This document shows positions 40,074-49,748 of a DNA stretch of 64,000 nt, in pieces. The position numbers were made by a program, and so were the translations under genes. How positions within the stretch are numbered: the first letter of the stretch is position 1; the number at the start of each line of letters is the position of its first letter. The notes under the pieces were generated by a model. It had not been told where the DNA came from and did no database searches. It worked only from the letters and a program-made list of their open reading frames with translations. The DNA is taken from assembly GCF_001040945.1 (NCBI RefSeq), contig NZ_CP011930.1:4521021-4585020 (forward strand), in the 5' to 3' direction. Source of the stretch: Herbaspirillum seropedicae. GTDB taxonomy: Bacteria; Pseudomonadota; Gammaproteobacteria; Burkholderiales; Burkholderiaceae_D.

Positions 40074-40553
40074 ATGGAACTCGATACCACCGATTTGCGC
40101 ATCCTGAACATCCTTCAGGAGAACAGTTCGATCAGCAATCTGGAGCTGGCCAGCCGCATCAATCTCTCGCCCTCGCCGACCCTGGCCCGGGTCAAGCGGC
40201 TGGAATCGGAAGGCATCATCTCGCGCTACGTGGCGCTGGCCGATCCCCACCTGCTGGGCTTGAAGGTCAACGTCTTCGTCAAGGTGATCCTGGAGCGCCA
40301 GGGCGCCGAAGCGCTGGCCCAGTTCGAGACGGCGGTGAGCGCCTTCGATGAAGTGATGGAAGTCTATCTGATGACCGGCGATGAGGATTACCTGCTGCGC
40401 ATCGTGGTGCCCGACCTGCTGACGCTGGAACATTTCATTGTCGATCACCTGACCAAGATCCCCGGCATCAAGAACATCCGCTCCAGCTTTGCACTCAAGC
40501 AGATCAAGTACAAGACCGCCCTGCCCACGCCCAAGATCAAGACGCGCCGATGA
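40074..40553 (+). CDS. Lrp/AsnC-family transcriptional regulator
   Basis: 159 aa. The N-terminal helix-turn-helix is LDTTDLRILNILQENSSIS...LSPSPTLARVKRLESEGII, followed by the RAM effector domain with EVYLMTGDEDYLLRIVVPDL. It probably senses an amino acid and controls the divergent E1 gene, like MdeR of Pseudomonas. A hairpin follows at 40646. Confidence 0.92.
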   Translation: MELDTTDLRILNILQENSSISNLELASRINLSPSPTLARVKRLESEGIISRYVALADPHLLGLKVNVFVKVILERQGAEALAQFETAVSAFDEVMEVYLMTGDEDYLLRIVVPDLLTLEHFIVDHLTKIPGIKNIRSSFALKQIKYKTALPTPKIKTRR

Positions 40554-40645
40554 GCATGGGCGATGCTGGGCGGTAAAGAATGGACGCCTGCACCATCAAG
40601 TAACAATGGATCACGTTGAATTACGTTGAATCACATTGTGCCCAA

Positions 40646-40685
40646 GAAAAATCGCCGCTCCGGACAAGCCGGTAGCGGCGATTTT
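40646..40685. terminator. Terminator-like hairpin after the Lrp gene
   Basis: Stem AAAAATCGCCGCT / AGCGGCGATTTT with an inner CCGG/CCGG pair. A/T tails on both sides make it bidirectional. Confidence 0.85.
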
Positions 40686-40716
40686 GCCAACAAGCTGTTC
40701 TCGCCATCATCAGAAG

Positions 40717-40833
40717 CCGTTCGGACTGAGTAGGCCCTTGGGCCGTATCGAAGGCGCTTTTGAGGCTGGTGGTCGAAGCAGATACGCAGGCGCGCCTTCG
40801 ATACGCGGCTACGCCGCTACTCAGGTCGAACGG
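40717..40833. repeat. REP-like inverted doublet (REPIN-like)
   Basis: Two copies of a REP-like unit face each other: the left at 40717-40757 and the right, inverted, at about 40788-40833. Each has invariant GAGTA and GTATCGAAGG flanking a 5-bp stem (GGCCC/GGGCC on the left, GCGGC/GCCGC in the right copy read on the minus strand). Further single copies lie at 45860 and 51427. Confidence 0.8.
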
Positions 40834-40867
40834 TAGTCGGTAGTGGGTAGTGGATAGTGGGTAGGCA
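40834..40867. repeat. Short TAGTGGG-type tandem repeats
   Basis: TAGTCGG, TAGTGGG, TAGTGGA and TAGTGGG follow in tandem directly after the REP-like doublet. Four to five degenerate 7-bp units are seen. Confidence 0.6.
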
Positions 40868-40891
40868 CTGGTCAGGAAAGCACTACGGCGC

Positions 40892-41422
40892 CTACGATAA
40901 ACGCCAGCGTTTCCCCCCGGGCGCCACGAGGTCATCGCGGCGACGGCGTGGATGACCGGGCAAGCCATCCAGTGACTCGCGCGTCAGCGCTTCCTGCACC
41001 GGCGCGGCAGCCTCGCTGACATCGCACCAGCGCTCCACCATTTCCACCACGCAGCGCGCATAGCGCTCGCCATCGATGGGCTTGGGCAGGTAGGCGGTGG
41101 CGCCCGCATCCAGCGCCTCGCGTTCGCCTTCGGTGTCATGGGAAGGAAAAACCACCACCGGCGCCTCTGCAAGATGGCTGCTGGCGCGCAACTCGCGCAA
41201 CAGTTCCAGGCCATCGCCGCATTCCATGTCGGACTCCAGCAGGATCAGGCTGGGCGTGGCGCAATCCCCGCTGCGCCGGCCGCTCAACAGGCAGCGGCGC
41301 GCCGTGGCCACGTCCTGGCAGGCGCGGAAAGCGCAATGCAGGCCCGCTCGCCACAAGGCGAACCGCGCCAGCTCAGCCGCTTCCGGGCTGGGATCGATCA
41401 TGATGATGCTGGGGAAACTCAT
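40892..41422 (-). CDS. Stand-alone receiver-domain protein with Glu at the phosphoacceptor site
   Basis: 176 aa. A CheY-like receiver (about 5-130) without an output domain, then a basic tail of about 45 residues (GHPRRRRDDLVAPGGKRWRLS). The Lys of YLPKP (114) is kept. The phosphoacceptor position reads LILLESDMECGDG, so Glu63 replaces Asp by alignment to the downstream D-G. The second acidic residue after strand 1 is missing (IDPS), and the usual Thr/Ser site reads FPS. It may be a phosphorylation-independent partner. The start is uncertain: ATG 41422 begins the domain; longer starts reach 41557. Confidence 0.7.
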   Translation of the reverse strand: MSFPSIIMIDPSPEAAELARFALWRAGLHCAFRACQDVATARRCLLSGRRSGDCATPSLILLESDMECGDGLELLRELRASSHLAEAPVVVFPSHDTEGEREALDAGATAYLPKPIDGERYARCVVEMVERWCDVSEAAAPVQEALTRESLDGLPGHPRRRRDDLVAPGGKRWRLS

Positions 41423-41575
41423 TCTGCTAGGCAAATCCTGTCGTACCGCAACGGCCATGGCGTGATCGGCCACGGCAATAGCAAACGTTTTACAGGACTG
41501 CCCGCGCCCTTGGCATCGGGAAATTCCTGAGCCCCCGCCGGAATTTCCCCAGGGCAACGCCCCCAGCGCCTGCGC

Positions 41576-42442
41576 CTACTTCAGCGGCAGGTAGATATCG
41601 GTCAACAGCTCGCCCGGCGGCGTGTCGGGCAGCAGGTTGAGATAGTGGAAGTAGAGCGGAAAATCACGCAGCTCCTCGCCGCTCTCCGGCAGCCACTGGC
41701 GATACAGCGGATAGATGCTGTCGCCCAACCGCTCATGCGCACCGACGTGCCGCACGCGCGCGCAGCGTCCTCCCGGGATCAGCGATTCCACCACGCCCTG
41801 GGCATTGCCCGGCAGATCGCCTTCGAGCTCGCCACAGATGCCGAAGCGGAACTGCTCCGGCGGGGTGGTATCGGGATTGTCCCAGGCCAGGCCGAAGGTG
41901 CGGCAACGCTCCACCGGCGACAGGCCCGACGCCTTGCGCCAGGCGATGAATTGCGCCACCGTGGCATTGAGCCCATTGACCGGCCCGCGATGGGCCAGCA
42001 GGGCGATACGGATGGGTTCGACATGGGTGATTTCGACTTGCACGTCCACTTTCCTTTCAGGGATGCGGAATACGAAACGCTCGTGCCAGGATGGCCAGTC
42101 CGGTGCGCGCCGAAATTGCGAAGGCGACTGACCGAAGGCGCTCCTGAAGGCGCGCGTAAAGGATTCCGGGTTTTCGAAACCGGCTTCGAGGGCGATGTCG
42201 ATGATGCGCCGCTGCGGCTGGAAGGCCAGTTGCAGGCTGGCATGCTTCAAGCGCATCAGCAGGATGTAGCGCGCCACCCCCACGCCGGTGAAATCGGCAA
42301 ACTGCCGCTGGAAATGGAACCGCGAAAAATGCGCGACGTTCGCCAGCTGCTCCACCTCCAGCGGTGCATGGAGATGCGCTTCGATATGGTCGAGCACGCG
42401 CTCGAATCGGGCTTGATAGGCTTTTTTGCGTTCGTCACTCAT
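41576..42442 (-). CDS. AraC-family regulator with GyrI-like ligand domain
   Basis: 288 aa. An N-terminal AraC helix-turn-helix (about 10-110) contains LEVEQLANVAHFSRFHFQRQF and IIDIALEAGFENPESFTRAFRSAFG; the C-terminal GyrI/SbmC-like effector domain (about 130-288) has RIALLAHRGPVNGL and WLPESGEELRD. Such proteins bind hydrophobic or aromatic compounds and often govern efflux or stress genes. It is divergent from the CPBP gene, with a 154-bp gap. Confidence 0.92.
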   Translation of the reverse strand: MSDERKKAYQARFERVLDHIEAHLHAPLEVEQLANVAHFSRFHFQRQFADFTGVGVARYILLMRLKHASLQLAFQPQRRIIDIALEAGFENPESFTRAFRSAFGQSPSQFRRAPDWPSWHERFVFRIPERKVDVQVEITHVEPIRIALLAHRGPVNGLNATVAQFIAWRKASGLSPVERCRTFGLAWDNPDTTPPEQFRFGICGELEGDLPGNAQGVVESLIPGGRCARVRHVGAHERLGDSIYPLYRQWLPESGEELRDFPLYFHYLNLLPDTPPGELLTDIYLPLK

Positions 42443-42596
42443 CGTGTCCTCGGTTCACGGGACGTACTGTGCAAGAATTGGCGGCACAAATCCTGACCGA
42501 AACTGCGCATCCTGCTGCATCCTCGATGCCGGGGCTGGCCGCCGCGATGGTCGTCATGTTAAAACACCGGCTTTGCCGCCACCCGTCTTTTCGCCC

Positions 42597-43454
42597 ATGC
42601 CTTCCTTCATCGTGCTGATGCTGGCCATCTGTGCCGTCTGGCTGCCCGCCCTCCGCCTCACCCGCCTGTCCGTTCCACCCTGGATGCCGCTGCTGTTGCT
42701 GGCCGTGACCATGGGCTGGCTCGACGGCCAGCTCAAGGCCGTCGCGGTGCTGGGCATCGTGGTACTGGGAACGCTGGCATGGGGATCGACCCATGCGCTC
42801 CACGCATGGCAACGCCGCTGCCTCCTGATGCTGGCGCTCTTGCTGGCGCTGCTGATGGCGCTGCATCGCTGGCCTGGCTTCATCAATACGCTGGTCGTGC
42901 CACCCACGCATATCACGGCCGATGCCCGGCCTTTCATGCTGTATGCCAACTTCGACAAGGGTGTGGCCGGGCTGCTGTTGCTCGCCCTCTTGGCGCCACG
43001 CTGTCATGCGTGGAGGGAATGGCAGGGCGCGTTGCGCCTGACGCTGCTGCCGGGTCTGGTCACCATCGCCCTGGTGATGGGCCTGGGCTGGCTCATCGGG
43101 CTGATCAGCCCCAACCTGAAATGGCCTGGCTTCACGCCACCATTCCTGGCCATCAACCTGTTGCTGACGGTGGTGGCCGAAGAAGCCTTCTTCCGTGGCG
43201 TGCTCCAGCATCGCCTGCAGCAGGCCTGGCAGGGGCTGCGCGGCGGCGCGGTACTGGCGTTGATCTTGTCGGCGGTGTTATTCGGCGCGGCCCACCTGGG
43301 CGGCGGGCTGGCCTATGCGGCGCTGGCCACCGTGGCCGGGGCCGGCTATGGCTGGGTGTTCCAGCGCACCGGCCGCATCGAGGCGGCGATCGTGCTGCAC
43401 TTCGCGCTCAATGCGGTGCACTTCATCGGCTTTACCTATCCGGCGCTGGCCTGA
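42597..43454 (+). CDS. CPBP-family intramembrane metalloprotease
   Basis: 285 aa, about eight TM segments. The Abi/CPBP motifs are seen: EEAFFRGVLQHRL (EExxxR) and FGAAHLGGG, then a final HFALNAVHF His, as in Rce1-like proteases. ATG 42597 begins the first TM; the open frame upstream is GC-poor noise. Substrate unknown; roles in bacteria include self-immunity and envelope regulation. It converges with pobA. Confidence 0.85.
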   Translation: MPSFIVLMLAICAVWLPALRLTRLSVPPWMPLLLLAVTMGWLDGQLKAVAVLGIVVLGTLAWGSTHALHAWQRRCLLMLALLLALLMALHRWPGFINTLVVPPTHITADARPFMLYANFDKGVAGLLLLALLAPRCHAWREWQGALRLTLLPGLVTIALVMGLGWLIGLISPNLKWPGFTPPFLAINLLLTVVAEEAFFRGVLQHRLQQAWQGLRGGAVLALILSAVLFGAAHLGGGLAYAALATVAGAGYGWVFQRTGRIEAAIVLHFALNAVHFIGFTYPALA

Positions 43455-43484
43455 CGCCAGCAGGCCCGGCGCAAGCAGGCATTC

Positions 43485-43516
43485 CGGGGCGATCCAGCGG
43501 CCCTGCCATCGCCCCG
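43485..43516. terminator. Hairpin between the CPBP gene and pobA
   Basis: Stem CGGGGCGAT/ATCGCCCCG with a 14-nt loop, in the gap between convergent genes. There is no T run. Confidence 0.45.
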
Positions 43517-43525
43517 CGCCGCGCC

Positions 43526-44734
<1,209 letters not shown>

Positions 44735-44912
44735 TCACGCCCGATTGCATGAGGCCCGGAAACGGCAAGAGGTCATTTGTTTTTTCTTGATCTGGCAGGA
44801 ATCTTAGCTGCCGGACGGTGAATAAAAAATGGATGATCCCGCCAAATACTTGTACTATTTTTACAGCGCACGACAACAAGACCCGAGCCCCGCGCACAGG
44901 ATGGAGACCCTC

Positions 44913-45824
44913 ATGCCCTTGCCTCGCAGCAAACCCCGCACCAGCGACGTGCCGCAATTCTCCTTGTATGGCGAGGCTTCCAGGCCGGAGGACGCCGAGT
45001 CTGTCCATATCGAACTGATCGAGACACGCAGCCGCGTGCACGACTGGCATATTGCACCGCACACCCATGCCGGCCTGTTTCAGGTACTTTTTTTAATGTC
45101 CGGCCATGTCAGCGCCTTGATGGAAGAACAGGTCTGGGAATACGACGGCCCGGTGGTGCTCACCATCCATCCCTCTCTGGTACATGGCTTCGATTTTTCG
45201 GAACAGGCGGTGGGTTTCGTGCTGACGGTAGACCCGCACGTGGTCTTCTCAGCCGGAGCGGGCGAAGGACATGGCGAACTGTTCTCGCCCTTGTTCCTGC
45301 GGCCCATGGCCATCGAACTGGGGCGCGCGCCGGACTTGCGCGAGCGCATGGAAACCCTGCTGCGCCTGCTCATCGCCGAATCCGCCGCCCCCCGCACCGG
45401 CCACACGCTGATGCTGGAATGGCTGGCGCGCAGCGTCATGCTGCTGCTGGTGCGGCTGGAGGCAGACCACCGCTCGGCCGAGCTGACCGGGCGCGGCGAC
45501 TTTGAATTGTTCAGCCGCTTCCGCGCCCTGGTGGAGCAGCATTTCAAGCAGCAGTGGCAGGTCGCGGTATATGCCGACAAGCTGCGCATCACGCCCAGCC
45601 GCCTCAACCGCCTATGCCTGAAGCTGGCCGGCCACTCCGCCTTCGACCTGGCGCAGCAGCGGCTGATCCTGGAGGCCTGCCGCAAGCTCACCTATGTGCC
45701 CTCGGGCGTGGCCACCATCGCCTACGAGCTGGGCTTCCAGGACCCGGCCTACTTCAGCCGGCTCTTCAAGCGCCACATGGGCGTGACGCCCAAGGAATAT
45801 CGCCGCACCCACGTCGAGGAATGA
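44913..45824 (+). CDS. pobR: AraC-family regulator PobR
   Basis: 303 aa. An N-terminal cupin-like domain with WHIAPHTHAGLFQVLFL binds the ligand; the C-terminal helix-turn-helix includes YADKLRITPSRLNRLCLKLAG and IAYELGFQDPAYFSRLFKRHMGVTPKEYR. It fits the AraC-type PobR of Pseudomonas and Azotobacter, not the IclR-type PobR of Acinetobacter. The start at 44913 has GGAG 6 bp upstream; an extension to 44829 is possible. It activates the divergent pobA with 4-hydroxybenzoate. Confidence 0.9.
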   Translation: MPLPRSKPRTSDVPQFSLYGEASRPEDAESVHIELIETRSRVHDWHIAPHTHAGLFQVLFLMSGHVSALMEEQVWEYDGPVVLTIHPSLVHGFDFSEQAVGFVLTVDPHVVFSAGAGEGHGELFSPLFLRPMAIELGRAPDLRERMETLLRLLIAESAAPRTGHTLMLEWLARSVMLLLVRLEADHRSAELTGRGDFELFSRFRALVEQHFKQQWQVAVYADKLRITPSRLNRLCLKLAGHSAFDLAQQRLILEACRKLTYVPSGVATIAYELGFQDPAYFSRLFKRHMGVTPKEYRRTHVEE

Positions 45825-45859
45825 ATTCCCGCTATCCCCGCCACGCCGCCACACTCCTG

Positions 45860-45900
45860 CCGTTCGGGCTGAGTGGGCCCGCAGGGCCGTATCGAAGCCG
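45860..45900. repeat. REP-like element, single copy
   Basis: CCGTTCGGGCTGAGTG, a GGCCC-GCA-GGGCC hairpin and GTATCGAAG. It lies between the convergent pobR and pcaR genes. It is related to the elements at 40717 and 51427. Confidence 0.8.
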
Positions 45901-45933
45901 CTCTTGTGATGGCGACCAGGCGCCAGGAAGGCA

Positions 45934-46734
45934 TCACAGCAGCGCGCCCAATTCCACCTGTATCTTCAGCATCGCCGGCAGACAACGTTCCACCATGTCT
46001 TCCAGCTTCATCCGTCCCGCATGCACGCTGATATTCATCGCCGCCACCACCTCGCCACGGAAATTGCGCACCGGCACGGCCATGGTGCGCAGACCCAGTT
46101 CCAGTTCCTGGTCCACCAGCGCATAACCCTGCACGCGGGCGCGCGCGATTTCCAGTCCCAGGCGTTCGACATCGGTGATGGTATGGGCGGTAATGGCTTC
46201 CGGCTGGGCGCGGGCGAGGATGGCATCCAGCTGCGCCGGCGGCAGGTTGGCCAGCAGGATGCGGCCATTGGCGGTGCAGTAGGCCGGCACCCGCGTGCCG
46301 GGCTGCAAGGTGGTCGACACCAGTTGACCCGCGCTGACCGCCGCCACACAGACCAGTTGGTCATGATCGAGCACCCCGCAGGAAGCCGCCTCGCCCAGCG
46401 AGTAGGCCAGCCGGTACAGCAGCGGCTGCACGATGCGCGGCAGGCGCGCCGAATGCAGGTAGGACTGGCCCAAGCGCAACACCATGGGCGTGAGAGAAAA
46501 GGTCTTGTTGTCGTGCCGCATGTAGCCCAGGTGCGTGAGCGTGATGAGATAGCGGCGCGCGGCCGCGCGGGTGAGACCCGTCAACTGCGCCACCTCGGCA
46601 ATGGTCAGGCGCGAGCGCTCCTGGTCAAAGGCTTCGATGACCTGCAGGCCCTTTTCCAGGCCGGCGACCAGGTCGCGCTTGAGAGGCCCCTCGTCGGCAT
46701 CTCCTGGCTCTTCATCGATTCGCTCTTCTTGCAT
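45934..46734 (-). CDS. pcaR: IclR-family regulator of the pca genes
   Basis: 266 aa. The winged HTH is LTIAEVAQLTGLTRAAARRYLITLTHLGY and the IclR effector domain holds SCGVLDHDQLVCVAAVSAGQ, PAYCTANGRILLA and GLRTMAVPVRNFRGEVVAAMNIS, the wording of the PcaR/PcaU/PobR subfamily. It probably senses 3-oxoadipate or protocatechuate and controls the divergent pcaHGB-CD operon. ATG 46734 follows GGAAGGA. A matching dyad lies at 46821-46841. Confidence 0.93.
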   Translation of the reverse strand: MQEERIDEEPGDADEGPLKRDLVAGLEKGLQVIEAFDQERSRLTIAEVAQLTGLTRAAARRYLITLTHLGYMRHDNKTFSLTPMVLRLGQSYLHSARLPRIVQPLLYRLAYSLGEAASCGVLDHDQLVCVAAVSAGQLVSTTLQPGTRVPAYCTANGRILLANLPPAQLDAILARAQPEAITAHTITDVERLGLEIARARVQGYALVDQELELGLRTMAVPVRNFRGEVVAAMNISVHAGRMKLEDMVERCLPAMLKIQVELGALL

Positions 46735-46820
46735 GCTTCCTTCCCTGCCCTGTGGATAAAACAAGCTGACTCAAACACGCTGACCTGCGCCGTTTTCCGT
46801 CTGCAGCAGAAAATCGGCCA

Positions 46821-46841
46821 TTTGTGCGATTCTCGCACAAA
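46821..46841. promoter_or_regulatory. Candidate PcaR operator
   Basis: A perfect dyad with arms TTTGTGCGA and TCGCACAAA separated by 3 bp, followed by a third partial repeat (GTGCGCA). PcaU/PobR of the IclR family bind sites with similar GTGCGA-type repeats. It sits between pcaR and pcaH. Confidence 0.6.
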
Positions 46842-47003
46842 GCGTGCGCAGGGCGCATATGCTGCGCTGCATTGGCCTTGAGAGCAGCGCATTGCTTGCC
46901 TACTATCTGTCCACACCCAAGCACGGCGCGCCCATCGCACATTCCGGCAGGCAAGGAATCCGAGGACGCCGCCGCGTCATCACCGCCGACCTGAGGAGAC
47001 CTC

Positions 47004-47696
47004 ATGCAATTCGATGCCATCGAACCCGGTGTCTATCCGGAACTGATCTATCCCCCCTACAAGTCCACCGTCAAACGCGGCCCCACGCAAGCGCCGCTGC
47101 GCGTGCGCGACGAGATCGCCACCGGCACCAACCTGTTCGCTTCGCCCAAGCTGATCCTGCCGCACGACATGGACCTCACCAAGCAAGGCAAGGGCGAGCC
47201 GCTGGGCGAAAAGATCGTCGTCACCGGCCGCGTGGTCGATGAAGATGGCAAGCCGGTGCGCAACTCCCTGCTGGAAGTCTGGCAATGCAATGCCGCTGGC
47301 CGCTACTTCCACAAGAAGGACCAGCACGACGCCCCGCTGGACCCCAACTTCACCGGCTTCGGCAAGATGCTTACCGATGATAACGGGCGTTACCGCTTCG
47401 TCTCCATCAAGCCAGGTCCGTATCCCTGGGGCAATCACCACAAGGCCTGGCGTCCGGCGCACATCCACTTCTCGCTGTTCGGCAATGTGTATGCGCAACG
47501 CCTGGTGACGCAGATGTATTTCCCCAATGACCCACTGTTCGCCTACGACCCGATCTTCCAGAGCATCCCCGACGAAGCCGCGCGCCAGCGCCTGATCTCG
47601 CGTTTCTCGCTGGAAGAAACGGTCGACGACAAGATGCTGGGTTATGAATTCGATATCGTCCTGCGCGGCCGCAACGCCACGCCCATGGGCATCTGA
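47004..47696 (+). CDS. pcaH: Protocatechuate 3,4-dioxygenase beta subunit
   Basis: 230 aa. The iron ligands are visible: Tyr in CNAAGRYFHKKDQ, Tyr in KPGPYPWGNHHKAW, and the His pair in RPAHIHFSLFG. The length and N-terminal DAIEPGVYPELIYPPYKSTVKRGP fit PcaH. With PcaG it performs intradiol cleavage of protocatechuate to 3-carboxy-cis,cis-muconate using Fe(III). GAGGAG precedes the ATG. It opens the pca operon. Confidence 0.97.
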   Translation: MQFDAIEPGVYPELIYPPYKSTVKRGPTQAPLRVRDEIATGTNLFASPKLILPHDMDLTKQGKGEPLGEKIVVTGRVVDEDGKPVRNSLLEVWQCNAAGRYFHKKDQHDAPLDPNFTGFGKMLTDDNGRYRFVSIKPGPYPWGNHHKAWRPAHIHFSLFGNVYAQRLVTQMYFPNDPLFAYDPIFQSIPDEAARQRLISRFSLEETVDDKMLGYEFDIVLRGRNATPMGI

Positions 47697-47715
47697 GAAC
47701 GAGGCAGGAGACCAC

Positions 47716-48228
47716 ATGAGCAACATCACCACTTCGCAAACCATCGGCCCCTTCCCGCACGAAGCCTGGGCCTGGGCCGTGGAACTGACCTCCCGCGTGG
47801 ACAGCAGCGCGCCGCAGGTCAAGATCAACGGCGCCATCCTCGACGGCGACGGCGTCCCCATCAATGACGCCTGGGCCGAAGCCTGGCTGCCCGGCAGCGC
47901 CCCGGTGGAAAGCGCGCACGCCATCCCCGGCTATCGCCGCGTGCCCACCAATGAAGAAGGCGGCTTCGCCTTCTCGATCTCGCAGCCGCAGGCGCCGGCC
48001 GGCAAGCCGGTGGCCTACGTGACCGTGTTTGCGCGCGGCCTGGTCAAGCACCAGTTCACCGCGGTGTTCCTGGAAGACGATCCGGCGCTGGCGCAATCGG
48101 CGTTGCTCGAACAAGTCCCGGCCGACCGCCGCGACACGCTGATCGCCCGCAAGCAGCCCGATGGCAGCTACCTGTGGAATATCCACATGCAAGGCGCACG
48201 CGAGACGGTATTCTTCGACTACATCTGA
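47716..48228 (+). CDS. pcaG: Protocatechuate 3,4-dioxygenase alpha subunit
   Basis: 170 aa, shorter than the usual 190-200. The N-terminal TTSQTIGPFPHEAW and the core PINDAWAEAWLPG and YVTVFARGLVKHQFTAVF match PcaG; the iron ligands are in the beta subunit, as expected. It packs with PcaH to form the active site. It follows pcaH by 19 bp with GCAGGAG before the ATG. Confidence 0.93.
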   Translation: MSNITTSQTIGPFPHEAWAWAVELTSRVDSSAPQVKINGAILDGDGVPINDAWAEAWLPGSAPVESAHAIPGYRRVPTNEEGGFAFSISQPQAPAGKPVAYVTVFARGLVKHQFTAVFLEDDPALAQSALLEQVPADRRDTLIARKQPDGSYLWNIHMQGARETVFFDYI

Positions 48229-48328
48229 ACGCCCGATCCGGCGTGACGATCCTGGGGATCCACAGGCCATGGCCTGTCGGATCCCGCTTGCATTGGATCG
48301 CGCCGGGCGGGCAAGCACTGGAGACTTC

Positions 48329-49696
48329 ATGAGCGTTTCGATCTTCGACAGCTTCCTCACCACTTCCGAGATGATCGCGGTGTTCGACGACCAGGCCGTG
48401 GTGCAAGCCATGCTGCGCTTCGAGCAAGTGCTGGCCGAGGCCCAGGCCGCCGAAGGCGTCATCCCCGACGCTGCCGCCCGCGCCATTGCCAGCGTCTGCC
48501 GCGCCCCGCTCTATGACATCCCGGCCCTGATCGTCGCCGGCCGCCGCGCCGGCGCCCTGGCCATCCCACTGGTCAAGGAATTGCAGCGCACCGTCGCCCT
48601 CTACAGCGAAGAAGCTGCCACCCACGTCCACTGGGGCAGCACCAGCCAGGACGTGCTCGATACGGCCATGGTGCTGGTCACACGAGAAGCGCTGCGCCTG
48701 GTGGAGGGCGAACTGGAGCAGCTCTCGCGCCGCCTGCTGGACCTGGCGCAATCGCATCTCGACACACCGGTGCTGGCGCGCACCCTGATGCAACCGGCGC
48801 AGGTCACCAGCCTGGGCTTGAAGTTCTGCAACTGGGCCGCGCCGCTGCTGCGCTCGCGGGCGCAATTGCAGGCGCTGGCCGAACGCGCCCTGCAGCTGCA
48901 ACTGGGCGGCGCAGTCGGCACGCTGACGGTACTGGGCGAGAAAGGCCCGGCAGTGGCGGCCCGCATGGCCGCCGCGCTGGAACTGAAGACCCCCGAGGCG
49001 GCCTGGCATACCCAGCGCGACCAATGGATCCGCCTGGGCGCCGAGATGGCCGTGCTGGCCGGCAGCCTGGGCAAGATCGCCACCGACCTGTCGTTGATGG
49101 CGCAAGGAGAAATCGCCGAACTGGCCGAACCCTCCGGCAATGGCCGTGGCGGTTCCTCGGCCATGCCGCACAAGCGCAATCCGGTGTCTTCCATGATCGC
49201 GCTGGCCGCCGCTGCACGCGCTCCGCAACAGGCAGCCGCCCTGCTGGCTGCGATGTCGCAGCAGCACGAACGCGGCCTGGGCAACTGGCAGGCCGAACTG
49301 GCCGAATGGCCGGCGCTGTTCCTGGGCGTGCATGGCGCGCTGCGGGCGCTCAACGATGCCTTTGCCGGGCTGGTGATCGACGCACCGCGCATGTTGCGCA
49401 ACATCGATGCCCTGCAGGGCCTGGTCTTTGCCGAGTCCGCTTCCATCGCCCTGGCCGGCGTGATCGGCCGTCCGCGTGCGCACAGCCTGCTGGAACAATT
49501 GACACGCAAGGCCGTGGCCGATGGCGCGCAACTGGTCGATGTACTGGTCGATGCCGTGCAGGCCGATGCGCAACTGCGCAAGGAGATCGACCTGCCCATG
49601 TTGCGCGGCCTGTTCGATCCGGTGCAGGCCACCCGCCCCGCCCGCCGCATCGCCGAAGGGCAGCTTGAGCATTTGCGCACACTGCTGGCGCAGTGA
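48329..49696 (+). CDS. pcaB: 3-carboxy-cis,cis-muconate cycloisomerase
   Basis: 455 aa, fumarase/argininosuccinase superfamily. The signature is GSSAMPHKRNPVSS, with HWGSTSQDVLDTAMVLV at the N-terminal active-site strand. It cyclises 3-carboxymuconate to 4-carboxymuconolactone. ATG 48329 follows a GGAG; the longer open frame upstream overlaps pcaG with no site. The pcaCD fusion follows after 52 bp. Confidence 0.95.
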   Translation: MSVSIFDSFLTTSEMIAVFDDQAVVQAMLRFEQVLAEAQAAEGVIPDAAARAIASVCRAPLYDIPALIVAGRRAGALAIPLVKELQRTVALYSEEAATHVHWGSTSQDVLDTAMVLVTREALRLVEGELEQLSRRLLDLAQSHLDTPVLARTLMQPAQVTSLGLKFCNWAAPLLRSRAQLQALAERALQLQLGGAVGTLTVLGEKGPAVAARMAAALELKTPEAAWHTQRDQWIRLGAEMAVLAGSLGKIATDLSLMAQGEIAELAEPSGNGRGGSSAMPHKRNPVSSMIALAAAARAPQQAAALLAAMSQQHERGLGNWQAELAEWPALFLGVHGALRALNDAFAGLVIDAPRMLRNIDALQGLVFAESASIALAGVIGRPRAHSLLEQLTRKAVADGAQLVDVLVDAVQADAQLRKEIDLPMLRGLFDPVQATRPARRIAEGQLEHLRTLLAQ

Positions 49697-49748
49697 GCCG
49701 CTGCATTCTCCACCTCCAATCACTACACCGAGACCAAGAGAACACATC

